This document shows, one piece after another, positions 62,521-64,000 of a stretch of 64,000 nt of DNA (position 1 is the first letter of the stretch; the number at the start of each line of letters is the position of its first letter). Origin of the DNA: DATBGZ01 sp036557785. GTDB lineage: Bacteria > Actinomycetota > Actinomycetes > Mycobacteriales > Micromonosporaceae. The stretch spans positions 51,090-115,089 of the forward strand of contig DATBGZ010000098.1 of assembly GCA_036557785.1 (NCBI GenBank). Direction: 5' to 3'. Position numbers and translations under genes: made by a program. The notes below the pieces were generated by a model. It did no database searches. It was not told the origin of the DNA and saw nothing but the letters and a program-made list of their open reading frames with translations.

Positions 62521-62534
62521 CAACCGATCGGTTG
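62521..62534. promoter_or_regulatory. candidate operator 2 of the sugar ABC operon
   Basis: CAACCGATCGGTTG, a perfect 14-bp palindrome, 86 bp before the GTG of the binding-protein gene and different in sequence from operator 1. Confidence 0.5.
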
Positions 62535-62620
62535 ACTGCCACCTCGGCCGCGCGGAGGCCTGCCCCCGCGCGACCATGCACCCCCCTTCGCAGCCCAAGA
62601 TCTTCAAACCAGGAGGAACC

Positions 62621-63961
62621 GTGAGGCGCACATTTGCGTTCGCCGGTGCGGGGCGACGCGTTGCCGTCGCCGCGGCCGCGGTGGCGCTGCTCGCCGGCGC
62701 CGCCGCGTGCAGTAAGGACAACCCCGCTGACAACTCTCTCGACGGCGCCGGCAAGACCATCAAGGTCTGGCTCATGGTCGACGCGCAGTCTGGCTGGCAG
62801 AACGTCGTCGACGACGCGACCGCCCGGTTCAAGTCCGAGACCGGCGCTGATGTCAAGATCGAGTACCAGCAGTGGGGCGACCGCTACGCCCGCACTGACG
62901 CCGCGCTGGCCGGCAACAACGGCCCCGACGTCTACGAGATGGGCAACACCGACGCGCCCCGCTACGTCTTCGACGGGGCGTTCGCTCCCGTCGACACCTC
63001 GAAGTTCGAGAACTCCAACACCTGGCTCACTGGTCTGAGCGACCCGTGCACGCTCGACGGCACCGTCTACTGCGTGCCCTACTACGCCGGCGCCCGGGTG
63101 CTGATCTATCGCACCGACCTGCTCCAGTCCGCGGGCCTGACCCCACCGACGACCTACGCCGACCTGCTCACCGACCTGCAGACGCTGCAGACCAGTAACG
63201 CCGCCGACAAGAACTTCGCCGCGTTCTACATGCCGGGTGCCTACTGGTACGCCGCGATGGCGTGGGTCTATGGCGAGGGCGGGCAGATCGCGACGAAGGG
63301 CTCCGACGGCAAGTGGACGGGCAGCCTGTCCGACCCGAAGGCCATCGCCGGACTGCAGAAGTGGGCCGACCTGCAGCACACCTACAGCAAGGGCGACCCG
63401 ACCAAGGACGAGAACGACCAGGACGCGATCTTCGCCCAGGGACACGCCGCGTTCCTCTACGGCAACGGCTGGGAGGTCGGCGCGGTGCAGAGCGTGCACC
63501 AGGACCCCAACGACCCGGCGTCCAAGCTGGTCGATGGCCCCATCAAGGGCAAGGTGGCCGCGGTGCCGATGCCGGGCGCGTCGGCGGACAAGAGCCTGCC
63601 GAGCTTCCTCGGTGGATCGGTGCTCGGCGTGGCGTACCACAGCAAGTACCCGGCACTCGCCGCTGAGTGGATCAAGATCTTCACCGACAGCCAGTCGCAG
63701 GATGCTCTGATCGCGAAGGGTGCGCTGCCGAACGCGACCGCGTTGCTCGACAAGGCTGCCCAGCAGCCCGGCAACGAGGCGACCGCCAACGCCGCGGCGA
63801 CAAGCTGGTTCGTGCCGATGGCGCCGAACTGGTCGAACGTCGAGCAGCAGTCGGTCCTGCAGACGATGCTGCGCGACATCGCGACCGGCCACAAGTCGGT
63901 GGCGGACGCCGCCGCGTGGGCTGACGGCCAGATCAGCCAGATCCTCAACGCGGGTTCCTGA
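62621..63961 (+). CDS. sugar ABC transporter substrate-binding lipoprotein
   Basis: An extracellular solute-binding protein, family 1, of 446 residues. The signal peptide ends at a lipobox with Cys30 (AGAAACSKD). The mature part has KVWLMVDAQSGWQNVVDDATARF, GPDVYEMGNTDAPRY, a Trp/Tyr-rich binding region (MPGAYWYAAMAWVYGEGG) and ALAAEWIKIFTDSQSQDALI near the end. It delivers an oligosaccharide to permeases that should follow beyond the window. AGGAGG with 4-nt spacing precedes GTG 62621; upstream ATG 62576 is rejected. Confidence 0.93.
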   Translation: MRRTFAFAGAGRRVAVAAAAVALLAGAAACSKDNPADNSLDGAGKTIKVWLMVDAQSGWQNVVDDATARFKSETGADVKIEYQQWGDRYARTDAALAGNNGPDVYEMGNTDAPRYVFDGAFAPVDTSKFENSNTWLTGLSDPCTLDGTVYCVPYYAGARVLIYRTDLLQSAGLTPPTTYADLLTDLQTLQTSNAADKNFAAFYMPGAYWYAAMAWVYGEGGQIATKGSDGKWTGSLSDPKAIAGLQKWADLQHTYSKGDPTKDENDQDAIFAQGHAAFLYGNGWEVGAVQSVHQDPNDPASKLVDGPIKGKVAAVPMPGASADKSLPSFLGGSVLGVAYHSKYPALAAEWIKIFTDSQSQDALIAKGALPNATALLDKAAQQPGNEATANAAATSWFVPMAPNWSNVEQQSVLQTMLRDIATGHKSVADAAAWADGQISQILNAGS

Positions 63962-64000
63962 CCGCAGCACGGCGGTGGGTCGCCCCCTGTGGCGACCCAC

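Larger units (their letters stand above)
62281..62620. other. 340-bp regulatory region before the sugar ABC operon
   Basis: No gene seen. It has TTGACA at 62445-62450 as possible -35, two palindromes (62471-62484, 62521-62534) and a strong ribosome-binding site AGGAGG at 62611-62616. The -10 cannot be fixed. Confidence 0.6.

Noticed and set aside
62405..64000. Minus-strand frame of over 500 codons opposite the sugar-binding protein
   Set aside because: Same antisense effect. The plus strand encodes a signal peptide and solute-binding protein with a strong ribosome-binding site.

Overview
The window is a high-GC actinobacterial chromosome segment. It has GTG starts throughout, very high third-position GC, many stop/start overlaps of the GTGA or ATGA type, and many genes whose start codon lies 6-8 nt after a TANNNT -10 box (leaderless pattern). 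From memory of the family, gene content and order match the Mycobacterium tuberculosis zwf2-tal-tkt / ctaB / ctaA / sufR-sufBDCSU-sufT / ABC-F / echA12 / acnR-acn / moxR1-Rv1480-Rv1481 / fabG1-inhA-hemZ / Rv1487-Rv1488 block. The extra genes, the intergenic palindromes and the codon style suggest Micromonosporaceae (Micromonospora, Salinispora or Actinoplanes type). That assignment is inference. I see no rRNA, tRNA, CRISPR array, transposase or prophage gene.

Layout. 1-6000 (minus): pentose-phosphate/glycolysis operon tkt-tal-pgi-zwf. 6174-10707: a lipoprotein hydrolase, ctaB, a small unknown gene, an ATP-grasp protein and ctaA (heme O/A synthesis). 10943-17211: sufR-sufB-sufD-sufC-sufS-sufU-sufT-like Fe-S assembly operon, nearly all starts overlapping or abutting. 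17223-18893: GH18-like protein and LysE exporter. 19084-23011: a tightly coupled three-gene operon of a TIR-domain protein, an AlkD-like glycosylase and a BpsA-like DPPY transferase, the best candidate here for an undescribed system. 23135-31400: acVLRF1 release factor, ABC-F, Thr-rich surface protein, membrane protein, HTH protein, enoyl-CoA hydratase, ABC exporter. 31183-44180: accessory stretch with a 111-bp palindromic element (two copies, one truncating a DUF1905 gene), MprF-like protein, acnR, RIO kinase, acnA, tandem repeats, LacI, epoxide hydrolase and a SigE-family sigma/membrane-partner pair. 44206-47290: PepP, FlK-like thioesterase, MBL hydrolase, small zinc protein. 47687-50922: moxR-DUF58-VWA and a 29-residue membrane peptide. 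51394-55964: fabG, fabI/inhA-type reductase, bPH2 pair, ferrochelatase. 56044-62280: unknown protein, beta-lactamase-like protein, NfeD, SPFH, membrane protein, SpoU methylase. 62621-end: sugar ABC solute-binding lipoprotein opening an operon that leaves the window.

How it works together: the backbone supplies NADPH and pentoses, heme and Fe-S cofactors, an Fe-S enzyme (aconitase) with its probable repressor AcnR, and type-II fatty-acid elongation. The most informative regulatory signal is a shared 24-bp site (19/24 identical) upstream of acnR and acnA. The acnA copy covers the -10 of a TTGACG-N17-TACGGT promoter.
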